From Gimesia alba (lineage in GTDB: Bacteria > Planctomycetota > Planctomycetia > Planctomycetales > Planctomycetaceae): 64,000 nucleotides of DNA. The translations under genes were made by a program, and so were the position numbers. The DNA is taken from assembly GCF_007744675.1 (NCBI RefSeq), contig NZ_CP036269.1:806001-870000 (forward strand). Direction: 5' to 3'. Under the pieces are notes generated by a model. The model saw only the letters and a program-made list of their open reading frames with translations, made no database searches and was not told the DNA's origin. Shown here one piece after another: positions 26,601 through 34,977 of the stretch (the stretch's first letter is position 1; each line of letters begins with the position of its first letter).

Positions 26601-26616
26601 CGAAATAGAATTGGCG
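26601..26616 (+). repeat. Right 16-bp direct repeat bracketing the RAYT island
   Basis: CGAAATAGAATTGGCG, 15 of 16 identical to 22185-22200. Confidence 0.55.
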
Positions 26617-26621
26617 AGAAA

Positions 26622-26645
26622 CCGGGGCTAACGCCCTGCGGCTAA
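26622..26645 (+). repeat. Dispersed GTTAGCCCCGG repeat, copy B
   Basis: CCGGGGCTAACGCCCTGCGG and following CTAA; the reverse complement of the copy A core. Confidence 0.65.
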
Positions 26646-26709
26646 TGGTTAAAACAAATTCAGCGGCGGTGAGACGATTTTACTGCGCTTTACACAGTGC
26701 ATAAAAAAT

Positions 26710-26745
26710 CCCCATTCTCAAAATTGCCTGAGATTGAGAATGGGG
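26710..26745 (-). terminator. Intrinsic terminator of the MraZ-like gene
   Basis: CCCCATTCTCAA pairs perfectly with TTGAGAATGGGG (12 bp); on the minus strand ATTTTTT follows. Confidence 0.75.
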
Positions 26746-26929
26746 AAAACGTATTTGACTCAAGAGAAGAAAGCGGCATCCGTGCCAAAAAGACCTTCCA
26801 TGGAATTAAGCCTTTAGGGTGAATCGGATGTGATGGGGATACTGAATGAGTCGCCCGCTTCTCCTGTCGTCAAAGACGCTAAAGAACAATGTGTATTGTT
26901 TTTTGATTGTAGGTATCGCCAGGCAAAGG

Positions 26930-27412
26930 CTAGCTGGACAGGTCTTTAAAGAGTGTCCCGAATTCAGGCATGTCCTGTTCCAGAAGGTTTTGCCAGGCTT
27001 CCAGATTCCAGATTTCAACACAGATCACTGCGCCGACAATCATGACTTCCTGGTTGGGTTGCACTCCCAGAAATTCTCGAAATCCTTCGGGTATTGTGCA
27101 GCGAGAGCGATTTGCCAACTGGATGGTCCGATTTCTGGTCGACAGTAATCGTCCCAGGCGTTGCACTTCCTCCCAGCGGTTTTCCAGTCGGTGTGCCTGA
27201 ATTTTTTGTTTAATCAGATCCACACCCTGCTGGTGTCTGGCTTGCCAGTCTGCGGCTTTCCAGAGGCTGAGACATCCGGCTCGTTCCTTGGTCAACAGCG
27301 TTTCCCCGGATTCGTCAGTAATCGCCTGGGCCATTTCTACGGGAAGAGAAATACGAAAGCGGTCGTCGACCGTTCGTTTTGTTTCTCCCGAAATAAATGT
27401 TTCGCCGTTCAT
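26930..27412 (-). CDS. Orphan MraZ-like regulator (double AbrB/SpoVT fold)
   Basis: 160 residues. Two swapped-hairpin repeats are seen: [20 protein letters not shown] near the start and [20 protein letters not shown] in the second half, then [20 protein letters not shown] with WQNLLEQ, closely matching the MraZ C-terminus. The DxxGR signatures of true MraZ are altered to DDRFR and ANRSR. MraZ normally heads the division/cell-wall cluster and represses it by binding GTGGG repeats. Here no rsmH or fts gene follows. The promoter carries palindromic GGG-N7-CCC sites, so autoregulation is likely. Confidence 0.82.
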   Translation of the reverse strand: MNGETFISGETKRTVDDRFRISLPVEMAQAITDESGETLLTKERAGCLSLWKAADWQARHQQGVDLIKQKIQAHRLENRWEEVQRLGRLLSTRNRTIQLANRSRCTIPEGFREFLGVQPNQEVMIVGAVICVEIWNLEAWQNLLEQDMPEFGTLFKDLSS

Positions 27413-27473
27413 GGCCAGCCTGCGAAAGGGGGAATGCGTGTATCAACTCTCCACAATATTGAGTGATCTCAGT

Positions 27474-27502
27474 ATTGTACTGGGCGGATAACCCACAATC
27501 AA
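27474..27502 (-). promoter_or_regulatory. Promoter of the MraZ-like gene with operator in the spacer
   Basis: Minus strand: TTGATT (27502-27497), a 17-base spacer, TACAAT (27479-27474). The spacer contains GGG-N7-CCC (27482-27494). Confidence 0.65.
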
Positions 27503-27522
27503 CTAGTTATTAAAGATCAATT

Positions 27523-27538
27523 GGGTAAGAAACCCACA
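27523..27538 (-). promoter_or_regulatory. Second GGG-N7-CCC site upstream of the MraZ-like promoter
   Basis: Plus strand GGGTAAGAAACCCACA; the spacer site reads GGGCGGATAACCCACA. The two are offset by 41 bp, near four helical turns. Confidence 0.55.
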
Positions 27539-27783
27539 TAAACAGAATTTACAGTTCGTCGATCAAAAAGGCAATCATCGATTGTCCAATTCTCCTGATT
27601 TTATCAATTTTTCTATCTGGCTTTGATTCAGGTGAAAATCTGTCACAAGCGATGGATCACGAGTACGGCGTGATTTTCAGCTACCTTCGCTGGTGGCGAT
27701 CCGTAGAATGTGCCGCCTGGGTTTCGTTTTCGCGACGCCAGATCGTGTTTCTGAATTCGAAATCGTCTTTGCAAAAAAGAGAA

Positions 27784-27808
27784 CCGGGGCTAACGCGCTT
27801 CGGCTAAT
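27784..27808 (+). repeat. Dispersed GTTAGCCCCGG repeat, copy C
   Basis: CCGGGGCTAACGCGCTTCGG then CTAAT, parallel to copy B. Confidence 0.65.
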
Positions 27809-27866
27809 AGCGAACACTTGACTGCATTGTTCGCAGACAGGTGTTTTTCAGACAAGGAGATGAGTC

Positions 27867-28205
27867 ATGTTGTGCTTCCTGCATTTCGTATTGAAATCTG
27901 TTTTCTGTTGTTTCGGGAAGAGTACGAATCATGAGGGAGGCCAGGAAAGTCCCCAGTTCCGAAGTGGTGCTGAAGACCGTTCAACTGGTTCCGAACGTGT
28001 ACCATTGCGTGTTGAAAGCGCGCCGAAGTGTGTCGAACGTCATAAAAAAAATGCTGAGCAGACGGCAGCAGGTCAGATTCTGCAGGTGATGATCAGCGAA
28101 ACATCACCGCTGAACCCGCTGCGGAATGATCAGTTTGTGCCGCTGGTTCAGGTGAAGAAACCGGTTTTCTCGCGCGCGACGCATAACGGGGAAACAGGTG
28201 CTTAA
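27867..28205 (+). CDS. Small hypothetical protein
   Basis: 112 residues, MLCFLHFVLKSVFCCFGKST. A good ribosome site (AAGGAG 8 bases before the ATG) supports translation. It has a short hydrophobic Cys-rich N-terminus, a basic and polar middle, and no recognised domain. A hairpin follows 10 bp after the stop, though its T-run favours the opposite strand. Could be a lineage-specific gene; evidence is limited to the ribosome site and frame length. Confidence 0.45.
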   Translation: MLCFLHFVLKSVFCCFGKSTNHEGGQESPQFRSGAEDRSTGSERVPLRVESAPKCVERHKKNAEQTAAGQILQVMISETSPLNPLRNDQFVPLVQVKKPVFSRATHNGETGA

Positions 28206-28218
28206 ACGGAACGAAAAA

Positions 28219-28249
28219 AGCGAACTCCGAAATGATTTCGAAGTTCGCT
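28219..28249 (-). terminator. Intrinsic terminator of the Gfo/Idh/MocA gene
   Basis: GCGAACTCCGAAA and TTTCGAAGTTCGC form the stem; the minus strand continues with T6. Confidence 0.7.
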
Positions 28250-28305
28250 TGTCGTTACATTTTTAGAACATTTTATTCAGAGACAAACGGAGTCGTTAGT
28301 GAATC

Positions 28306-29679
28306 TTAATACTCACGACGTTTCAGGATACCCGGCAGTGGAACAGGGTAGGAGCCATCGGCGCGAGCGAGAACCGGCGCGGGTGAGTCCAGTGTCAGTT
28401 TGTCGACATCCGGAGCGAATTCCTGTTCGCAGTTGAGCATTTCGTCGAAGGTGACAACCTGCCCGGTGTGAGCGGCCATGCGCCCCATCGAAGTGACCAG
28501 GCTGGCTTCAGCACCGCGCCGGACTTCGTTGTAGGGCTGATCGTTTCGAATCGCGCTGATCAGGTCATCCCATTCCACCTGATACGGATTCGGTTCCGGT
28601 TGCGGGTAAGCCCAGAGGAGGTTGTCTTTATCTTCGTTATAGCCTTTATAGATTCGCGACTTGGCGGGATGATGAGCCGACGTGGAAATCACGGCGAGCC
28701 CTTTTGTGCCATGTGCAAAGCTGGCAAATTTCTGTCGGCAGCCAGGAATGGTACGGCCGCGGAGGAACATTTTGGTTCCGTCGGCGAACGTGTATTCGAC
28801 GCTGTAGCTGTCGAAGTTCTGGTCGACATTATCGCCGCGGTAGTGACGTCCGCCGGATCCATCGGCACGAACAGGCCAAGCATTTTTCATCCAGCAGCTT
28901 TCGTCGATGTTATGAATCAGGAAGTCACTGAAACCGCCACCACTGGCCCAGAGGAACCCGTGGAAGCGAGAGATTTGATACATCAACTCGCTCATGTCAG
29001 TCGTATTGGGGCCGGTGGCTGCCGATCCGGTGGGACCCGCCATACGGTAGGCGCGGAGTTCGAGGATGTCGCCGATCTGTCCATCCTGGATGCGGTCGTA
29101 CAATTCCTGTCGTGCTTTACAGTGACGGCACATCAGGCCGACGCCGACTTTGAGGTTTTTCTCTTCCGATTTTTTCGCCAATTCGAGCATCTTCCGAGTA
29201 CTGGGGCCGTCCACGGTAATCGGTTTTTCCATGAAGACGTTGATGCCTTTTTCGATGGCATAACCGAATTGGACCCAGCGAAATGCAGGTGGAGTGACGA
29301 GCAGCACGACGTCGCCGGGGCTGAGGCAGCTGATTGCTTTTTCGTATCCGTCAAAGCCGATGAATTTCTGATCGTCGGGAACATCGACTTTGTCGCCGAA
29401 TTGTTTTTTGAGACTTTTGTAGCTGGTGTCAAGACGGTGGTCGAAGACGTCTGCCATGGCGACCAGTTTGATGGGGCCGCTGCTTGTGGAGAGTGCGTTG
29501 GCGGCTGCTCCGGTTCCACGTCCGCCACATCCGACGAGGGCAATTTTGATGGTGCTTTCATCGGCGGCGTAGACGTGTGGAATTGCCGTTCCGGCTAACA
29601 CAGAAGCCCCCGCTGCGAGTTTACTTGAATTCTTTAAAAAGTCGCGGCGTGATGAGACATTCTTGGGCGCTTCACTCAT
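28306..29679 (-). CDS. TAT-exported Gfo/Idh/MocA-family oxidoreductase
   Basis: 457 residues. The twin-arginine signal is SSRRDFLKNSSKLAAGASVL followed by AIPHVYA. The Rossmann domain starts IKIALVGCGGRGTGAAANAL, and NVFMEKPITVDGPSTRKM holds the conserved EKP Lys. The C-terminal substrate domain includes GGGFSDFLIHNIDESCWM. Planctomycetes carry many exported members that oxidise or modify sugars in the periplasm with pre-loaded NAD(P). No sugar genes are beside it, so the substrate is unknown. Confidence 0.9.
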   Translation of the reverse strand: MSEAPKNVSSRRDFLKNSSKLAAGASVLAGTAIPHVYAADESTIKIALVGCGGRGTGAAANALSTSSGPIKLVAMADVFDHRLDTSYKSLKKQFGDKVDVPDDQKFIGFDGYEKAISCLSPGDVVLLVTPPAFRWVQFGYAIEKGINVFMEKPITVDGPSTRKMLELAKKSEEKNLKVGVGLMCRHCKARQELYDRIQDGQIGDILELRAYRMAGPTGSAATGPNTTDMSELMYQISRFHGFLWASGGGFSDFLIHNIDESCWMKNAWPVRADGSGGRHYRGDNVDQNFDSYSVEYTFADGTKMFLRGRTIPGCRQKFASFAHGTKGLAVISTSAHHPAKSRIYKGYNEDKDNLLWAYPQPEPNPYQVEWDDLISAIRNDQPYNEVRRGAEASLVTSMGRMAAHTGQVVTFDEMLNCEQEFAPDVDKLTLDSPAPVLARADGSYPVPLPGILKRREY

Positions 29680-30103
29680 ATTGGGGCTCCTTGGTAGTTG
29701 ATAAAAAGTAGATCAAAGCAGGTTGTAATTTCATCTGATCGGCTGCTTGCAACAGGACCCTGAAACAAGGCCGTTTTTTCTTTGTCTATATAAGAGTACG
29801 AAAATAAATCAGATAAAGACAAAAGGACATATGATAATATTTGATTATATCAATGCGAAAGAGCCACTTGCAACTTGATAGTGTGCCTGACTCATGGGAA
29901 AGAGAAGAGTGCCGGGGGTGTGGAAGGCGGCAGAGGAAGGTAAAACAGCCGAAGGTCAAGGACTCACCTTCGGCTGTTGATTTATTAGAGAAGTTAATTT
30001 ATGTAGCAGGCTTAGACTGTGTCCAGTTTTACTGTAGCGTCTCCAAGGCTATTTGAACCGAGTATATTAGATTGAGGCACGCTATGGTAAAACGTGATGC
30101 GCT
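29680..30103. other. Gene-free region upstream of the oxidoreductase gene
   Basis: 424 bp between two minus-strand genes. It contains a terminator hairpin at 29944-29978; a 71-codon open frame across it is not credible. Confidence 0.6.
29944..29978 (-). terminator. Intrinsic terminator of the DUF1571 gene
   Basis: AACAGCCGAAGGT and ACCTTCGGCTGTT form a perfect 13-bp stem, with a short T-run on the minus strand. Confidence 0.65.
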
Positions 30104-30931
30104 CTAGAAATTATAAGCCGGATTCTTGGGATCGAAGTCAGCATCACTTAATCCGACGTTGGTGCGGATGTTTGTGTATGTGTATTCTTCGACTAGTTCT
30201 GGAGTGGCATTTCTTCTGGTTGGCCAGTCGTATTGTTCGACTCGGACAGGAAGATTGGTTGCTTTATCGATGTACAATCTTGTCATCTGGAAGCGAAGTC
30301 CTGGTTTTTGTTGTGGGTAGCTGGTCTGCAGAACTTTGCACTGCAGGTTGCCGAGTTTGGCATCCGGGAAATATTTGACAGAGACGCCGCCTTCAACTTG
30401 ACGTTCTTCTTTCCATTGTTTCAGAATCTGAAACAGCATTTTTCGGATGCCGATGGTTGTGATCGGGTAACGACTTTCATCCATTGCCTGAGGGCTGTTT
30501 GGCTGAAGAGAGACGGTTCCGACCAGACCTTTGATTCCGGTTTCGTGGGCCAGGATCTGGTTCCCGTTTCGGCCGTGGAAGTAAATGACTTCTCGACCGG
30601 TGTGTGGTTTTTGGAAGTTGAGATAAACGCTCAATGGTTTTTCGCGAAACTTAATTTGCATGGTGTGTGTGGCCTGCATTTTTCGGCCCACTTTTTCCCG
30701 CTTGATGAAGGTCGCCTGAAAATCTTTGATCTGCGCCGTTGTTTCATAGCTCTGCATAGCGAGCCGAATGGCGGGATCAAGTTTATGTTCATTGGGGGCT
30801 GCCGCCATCAGCGTGCCGACTTGTGACAGACAGGCAGTCGCTGCGAGGGTTAAGACTCCTGCGACGGTAGCCACCTTTTTTGCCTGGCGTACCAGTACGT
30901 TGCTTGGTTGGTAATTGTTTTGTTTTACCAT
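30104..30931 (-). CDS. Exported DUF1571-family protein
   Basis: 275 residues with signal peptide (VATVAGVLTLAATACLSQVG). The mature part matches the DUF1571 outline: LAMQSYETTAQIKDFQATFI then KREKVG, KPLSVYLNFQKPHTGREVIY, a stretch of strands, and LYIDKATNLPVRVEQYDWP near the end. The architecture resembles LolA-like beta folds that bind lipid, but no function is established. Found mainly in planctomycetes. Confidence 0.85.
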   Translation of the reverse strand: MVKQNNYQPSNVLVRQAKKVATVAGVLTLAATACLSQVGTLMAAAPNEHKLDPAIRLAMQSYETTAQIKDFQATFIKREKVGRKMQATHTMQIKFREKPLSVYLNFQKPHTGREVIYFHGRNGNQILAHETGIKGLVGTVSLQPNSPQAMDESRYPITTIGIRKMLFQILKQWKEERQVEGGVSVKYFPDAKLGNLQCKVLQTSYPQQKPGLRFQMTRLYIDKATNLPVRVEQYDWPTRRNATPELVEEYTYTNIRTNVGLSDADFDPKNPAYNF

Positions 30932-31639
30932 TGAATTCCGTGACTCCCTTTGTCGAAATCCACTTGTTTTAAGTTATTCCCGAGTGAGCACTTTTGCCCG
31001 AGCAAATCTCTCAAAACCAGTAAGAAATATAGACCACACTGCTGTATGAAAACTGCTGACTGAGTTTCCGCTTATTGAAATGATAGGGTCCGATCAAGTA
31101 TTGTCGAGAACAGATCCAATCTGTTTTTGGCTCGAATCTATAATATTAATCGAACTATTTGACAAACCGTAATTACTTAGATCACGTGTTCTCCTTGTTT
31201 TTTCGTAAATTGTCAAGACAGATTCTTCAGTTTATCTGTTTAGGTGTTTGGCTTGCGTGCTGTTTATTTTTTCCATGGCCGCCTGTTGCTCTATTTTAAC
31301 AGCTGGGTTCTTGAGGGAAAAAAGAGAAATGAGCGAGATTTTCTTAAATCAGGAGAAATTTCGAAACTTCAATTGTCCATTTAGAGGCGATTCTGTATGA
31401 TCCGCCCCCTTGAGGCAGGCATGGGGAGCGATTTTCGCTTCGTCTGTTTTTTCCTCAGGGGCCGATTGGTCAGCGATTTGCCATGCCAGATGAATCATGT
31501 CAGGCAGTTTCTGATCTCATAAGTATGTGGTTGACCACGATGGTTTCTGGTAACCAGACATTGAGAACAAGGAGTGTTCCCATTGTTCAAATCGGATAGT
31601 TTCCGATAGCGTGATTGCGAACATGGAGGAGAAACGCAA
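30932..31639. other. Long gene-free divergent region
   Basis: 708 bp between the DUF1571 gene and the ATT-started gene. AT-rich, with scattered T-runs. I found no convincing promoter pair, RNA or gene. Confidence 0.5.
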
Positions 31640-32503
31640 ATTCGCTCCAAATCAAATGACTTTTTTTCGACCTTGCTAGTGCTGATACCTTTGGTTGCAG
31701 TTCCGATGCTGGCCATTTTTGGTATTCCGGAAATCGCTCCCGTTAAAAAGTCGTCTTTCAATGAAAATGATCACTTCGAAGGCGAAGGATCGTCCCACTC
31801 CCAATTTGAAGAAATTTCGTTTGATGCTTCATCACACGAGATTGATCTGGGGGGTGAAGGTAATCTTGGTGAGAGGACTCGGGGAAATCGGCATCGCTCT
31901 GATCAACGGAGCCCTTTCGCGAAAACAACCTCATCACGAAATGATTCGATCAATGGCGAAGAATGGTTGCCGCCCGCTGATGCGATGGAAGGTTGGGAAT
32001 TAGATCCGGTACCTTCTCAACTGGAACCAGACCACAAAATGGCTGAGCTTCGATCAGCGGAACAGCAGCCCGAACGTGGTTTTGAGAAAAATCGGATTGA
32101 ACAAGCAGGCTTTGAAGAGGGGCAATTCTCATCCAATGCCGGCAGTTCATTCGGCCAGGAAATTCGTCAAATCGAGAATGAAACGAACCCGTTTGAAAAA
32201 ACGAATTCTGTTCAGCAAGCAGCGGTAAAAGAAGTCGATCCCCAGTTTCGCTTACGTGCAGAAACCATGCTGCGCCGAGATCCGGCAACGTGGAGTGCAG
32301 CCGTCCAAAAGTTGAATGAGTTGGGTATCAGGGATTATCGTCTCGAACCGGGAGTTCGGCCGAACGAGTTTTTATTCAGTTGTACGTATTCGCCCCCTCA
32401 TAATCCACGGATCTCCCGCCGGTTTGAAGCAGAAGCTCTTGACCCGTTGAAGGCCGTGATTAAAGTCTTACAGCAGGTCGACGAGTGGAATCAAACGAAG
32501 TGA
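31640..32503 (+). CDS. Membrane-anchored protein of unknown function, probable ATT start
   Basis: 287 residues if read from the ATT at 31640; the first standard start (TTG 31673) would begin inside the membrane helix. GGAGGAG at 31625-31631 lies 8 bases before the ATT. The extended start gives RSKSNDFFSTLLVLIPLVAV, a basic tip followed by a full hydrophobic segment up to AIFGIPEIAPV. A long acidic, polar and probably disordered stretch follows. A small C-terminal domain comes last (FRLRAETMLRRDPATWSAAV to AVIKVLQQVDEWN). Function unknown. Confidence 0.7.
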   Translation: MRSKSNDFFSTLLVLIPLVAVPMLAIFGIPEIAPVKKSSFNENDHFEGEGSSHSQFEEISFDASSHEIDLGGEGNLGERTRGNRHRSDQRSPFAKTTSSRNDSINGEEWLPPADAMEGWELDPVPSQLEPDHKMAELRSAEQQPERGFEKNRIEQAGFEEGQFSSNAGSSFGQEIRQIENETNPFEKTNSVQQAAVKEVDPQFRLRAETMLRRDPATWSAAVQKLNELGIRDYRLEPGVRPNEFLFSCTYSPPHNPRISRRFEAEALDPLKAVIKVLQQVDEWNQTK

Positions 32504-32522
32504 GCTAAACCGATCAAATAAT

Positions 32523-32562
32523 AAAGCCCTCTTTGGAGTTTCATTCAAAGAGGGCTTTTTTA
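32523..32562. terminator. Bidirectional intrinsic terminator
   Basis: AAAGCCCTCTTTG and CAAAGAGGGCTTT (13 bp) with T-runs on both strands, between converging genes. Confidence 0.85.
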
Positions 32563-32596
32563 TTTGTGGTCTGGTATTGCTTAGCAGCGAAATGAA

Positions 32597-33013
32597 TCAG
32601 GCTTCATTTTTCTTGTTCTGCTTTTGTTTGGCCTTTTGCTTTTTGGCTTTCAACTTCTTTCGCAACTCTTTTGATTTCGGAGGTGCTTTGCGTTTGATCA
32701 CGGTTTCTTTCTCAGCAGCCTGTTCTGCCTTTTCGATTTGGCCACAGAGGTCGGCGAGGGAAACAGCCACATCCTGCTGGCGGTAAGAAGAGCCCGCGGT
32801 CCATGCACGACAGCTTTTATGACCTTCAATGTGGTAACTTTGATCCAGACTTCGAATGGCGTGGCTGAATTCCACCATTTCATCGTTGATCGCGGTGGAA
32901 GCAGCACTGAGCCCCACGGTGGCACCGATGACACCCACGGTTCCCAACATGACCAGCTCGGCAGACATGACGAAACCAGCTTCATCACTCCAGAATGTTT
33001 TTAACAGATTCAT
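32597..33013 (-). CDS. Flp/TadE-like pilin-type small membrane protein
   Basis: 138 residues. The N-terminus MNLLKTFWSDEAGFVMSAEL followed by VMLGTVGVIGATVGL has the Glu-then-hydrophobic layout of type IVb (Flp) pilins, where a prepilin peptidase cuts before the hydrophobic helix. The middle is polar with a Cys pair and the C-terminus is strongly Lys-rich (KSKELRKKLKAKKQKAKQKQ). Tad secretion genes are not adjacent. Pilin-like is a structural guess; anchoring in the membrane is firmer. Confidence 0.7.
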   Translation of the reverse strand: MNLLKTFWSDEAGFVMSAELVMLGTVGVIGATVGLSAASTAINDEMVEFSHAIRSLDQSYHIEGHKSCRAWTAGSSYRQQDVAVSLADLCGQIEKAEQAAEKETVIKRKAPPKSKELRKKLKAKKQKAKQKQNKKNEA

Positions 33014-33606
33014 GATCAGACCTCTCAGAAAGCGGTGACAATTTTATTGAGAGTGAGATGAGAGTGAGTTCCGCCTGTGCCGATTGTAACGATTGTTCGG
33101 ATTAAGCGGATTGTAACGGATATCCGCTGAATGTAAATATGGGTACAATGAAAAGAATGGATAAAAAATGGATGTATTTGATCGAGTGGCCTTAAGTGAT
33201 TTCTATAAAAAGAGATACGATATTCTCGCTTTTGACGGCGAGCATAAGATAATTAGGAGATGTTGGCTTTATATGAGTATTGTGAGGTGGTTGCGGTCTC
33301 TGAAACCGGCCATTTTACGGCGGAATATGGACTGTTTGATGCTCTCTCTATGGGAACGAGGCTGAAATTGGGACTGTTGCAGCCGACCATTCAAGAGAAT
33401 TTCGTGGGAGTGGATCTCTTTATACTTGCCTGATTTGTGAATTCGGGACATGATCGTAACGATCAAAATCCGAAAGGCTCCGTACTCAGCCCGATTTCGG
33501 GTTCTTAGTAGCGTCTCGACGGCTCATGCAGCCAGGATGTATTTCCAAGTCGCTACGGTTTCATTGAACGAGATACAACACAGATCAGGAGAAGGGCCCG
33601 CCCAAT
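33014..33606. other. Gene-free divergent region
   Basis: 593 bp between the pilin-like gene and the transporter. A 65-codon open frame at 33168 lacks a ribosome site. AGGAGAAGG lies before the transporter ATG. Nothing else assigned. Confidence 0.5.
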
Positions 33607-34890
33607 ATGTCATCACAGCAATCGCCATTATCAATTGGTATTCGACTTTCCATCATGATGTTCCTGGAGTTCTTCGTGTGGGGGGCCTGGTATGTTACCG
33701 TGGGTAACTACATGGGGGCCAACGGGATGGGGGATGCCATCTATTGGGCTTATACTGTGGGGCCCATCGCCGCGATTGTTTCCCCGTTCGTGCTGGGTAT
33801 GATCGCTGACCGTTTCTTTTCCTCGGAACGAGTGCTGGCAGTGCTGATGATTATCGGAGGCGCGGTGCTTTATATGGCACCGAGTGTTGTCGGCGAAAAC
33901 GGTGAAGGCAGTACGACGTTCATCTTATTGCTGTTGTTACACATGTTATGTTACATGCCCACATTAGGGCTGACGAATACGATTGCCTTTTCTCACCTCA
34001 AGAATCAGGAAGTCTGGTTTCCTTTAGTACGTGTATTTGGAACATTGGGGTGGATTGTGGCTAACATCCTCGTCAGTAAGGTGATGGGGGCAGACATGAC
34101 ATCGAAGCCATTGCTCGTTGCGGGAGGCGCTGGTGTTTTGATGGGACTTTACAGTTTAACGCTGCCTCATACGCCCCCACCTTCGAAGGGAAAGGCGATT
34201 TCAGTACGCGACATTTTGGGCTTAGACTCGCTGGCTTTATTGAAGGACCGTTCTTTCCTCGTGTTTATGGCGAGTTCCTTGCTCATCTGCATTCCCTTAG
34301 CCGCTTATTATGCTTACGCACCCGTCTTTGTGGCTGATGCGGGAATCACGTACCCGGCGTTCAAAATGTCGTTTGGGCAGATGTCCGAGGTTCTGTTTAT
34401 GGTGTTGATGCCACTCTTCTTTAAACTTCTGGGTGTCAAACGGATGCTGCTGTTCGGCATGTTTGCCTGGGTCGTCCGTTATGCGTTGTTTGCAGCAGGT
34501 GCTTCTGATGGAGTTGCCTGGATGATTATTTGTGGGATTTTGCTACATGGGATTTGTTACGACTTCTTCTTTGTGACAGGACAAATCTATGTTGATCAGA
34601 AGGCAGGTCCTGCGATTCGAGCTCAGGCACAAGGGTTTCTTGTGCTGGCAACGCAAGGGGTGGGGATGCTGGTTGGTGCCTTGATTAGTGGAAACTTAAT
34701 CAATGCAATCGTGACCGGTGAAGGAGCCGCCAAGCTTCAAACCTGGAAAGAGTTCTGGATTATTCCTACAGCCGCCGCTTTTGTGATCATGGTCATCTTT
34801 TTGATTCTGTTCAAAGACGATCCCAAGGGATCAGGTGAAGTCAGCGAAGAGGATGTCGCGAAAGCCGCTGGTACGGAAGAGATGGTATAA
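33607..34890 (+). CDS. Nucleoside:H+ symporter-family MFS transporter
   Basis: 427 residues, about 12 membrane helices. It opens with SIMMFLEFFVWGAWYVTVGN, the signature of the NupG/XapB nucleoside:proton symporter family, followed by YTVGPIAAIVSPFVLGMIAD with RFF and FPLVRVFGTLGWIVANIL. The C-terminal half holds ICGILLHGICYDFFFVTGQI, also characteristic. It likely imports nucleosides or related compounds. Separate from other metabolic genes, with its own terminator. Confidence 0.88.
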   Translation: MSSQQSPLSIGIRLSIMMFLEFFVWGAWYVTVGNYMGANGMGDAIYWAYTVGPIAAIVSPFVLGMIADRFFSSERVLAVLMIIGGAVLYMAPSVVGENGEGSTTFILLLLLHMLCYMPTLGLTNTIAFSHLKNQEVWFPLVRVFGTLGWIVANILVSKVMGADMTSKPLLVAGGAGVLMGLYSLTLPHTPPPSKGKAISVRDILGLDSLALLKDRSFLVFMASSLLICIPLAAYYAYAPVFVADAGITYPAFKMSFGQMSEVLFMVLMPLFFKLLGVKRMLLFGMFAWVVRYALFAAGASDGVAWMIICGILLHGICYDFFFVTGQIYVDQKAGPAIRAQAQGFLVLATQGVGMLVGALISGNLINAIVTGEGAAKLQTWKEFWIIPTAAAFVIMVIFLILFKDDPKGSGEVSEEDVAKAAGTEEMV

Positions 34891-34916
34891 CTTTCTCTTT
34901 CATTTTTAAAATAACG

Positions 34917-34953
34917 AAAGCCCTCTGTTCATTGAGAGCAGAGGGCTTTTTTA
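34917..34953. terminator. Bidirectional intrinsic terminator
   Basis: AAAGCCCTCTG and CAGAGGGCTTT with T-runs, between converging genes. Confidence 0.85.
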
Positions 34954-34977
34954 TGCGTTTTGATTTTGAATGTTTGC

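Larger units (their letters stand above)
26532..26929. other. Gene-free region at the right edge of the RAYT island
   Basis: It contains partial tandem repeat ends, the right direct repeat (26601-26616), copy B of the GTTAGCCCC repeat, and a terminator for the MraZ-like gene. No gene seen. Confidence 0.6.
27413..27866. other. Gene-free region with MraZ-like promoter and repeat copy C
   Basis: 454 bp. It holds the minus-strand promoter and operators (27474-27538), the dispersed repeat at 27784, and a ribosome site for the small gene at 27867. No other gene seen. Confidence 0.55.

Noticed and set aside
28468-29598. 376-codon plus-strand frame opposite the Gfo/Idh/MocA gene
   Set aside because: Antisense shadow of a gene with clear TAT signal and Rossmann motifs; long only because of codon bias.
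29841-30056. 71-codon plus-strand frame
   Set aside because: It spans a terminator hairpin and has no ribosome site.
33168-33365. 65-codon plus-strand frame
   Set aside because: No ribosome site and no recognisable protein features; a matching antisense frame exists, so it is probably noise.
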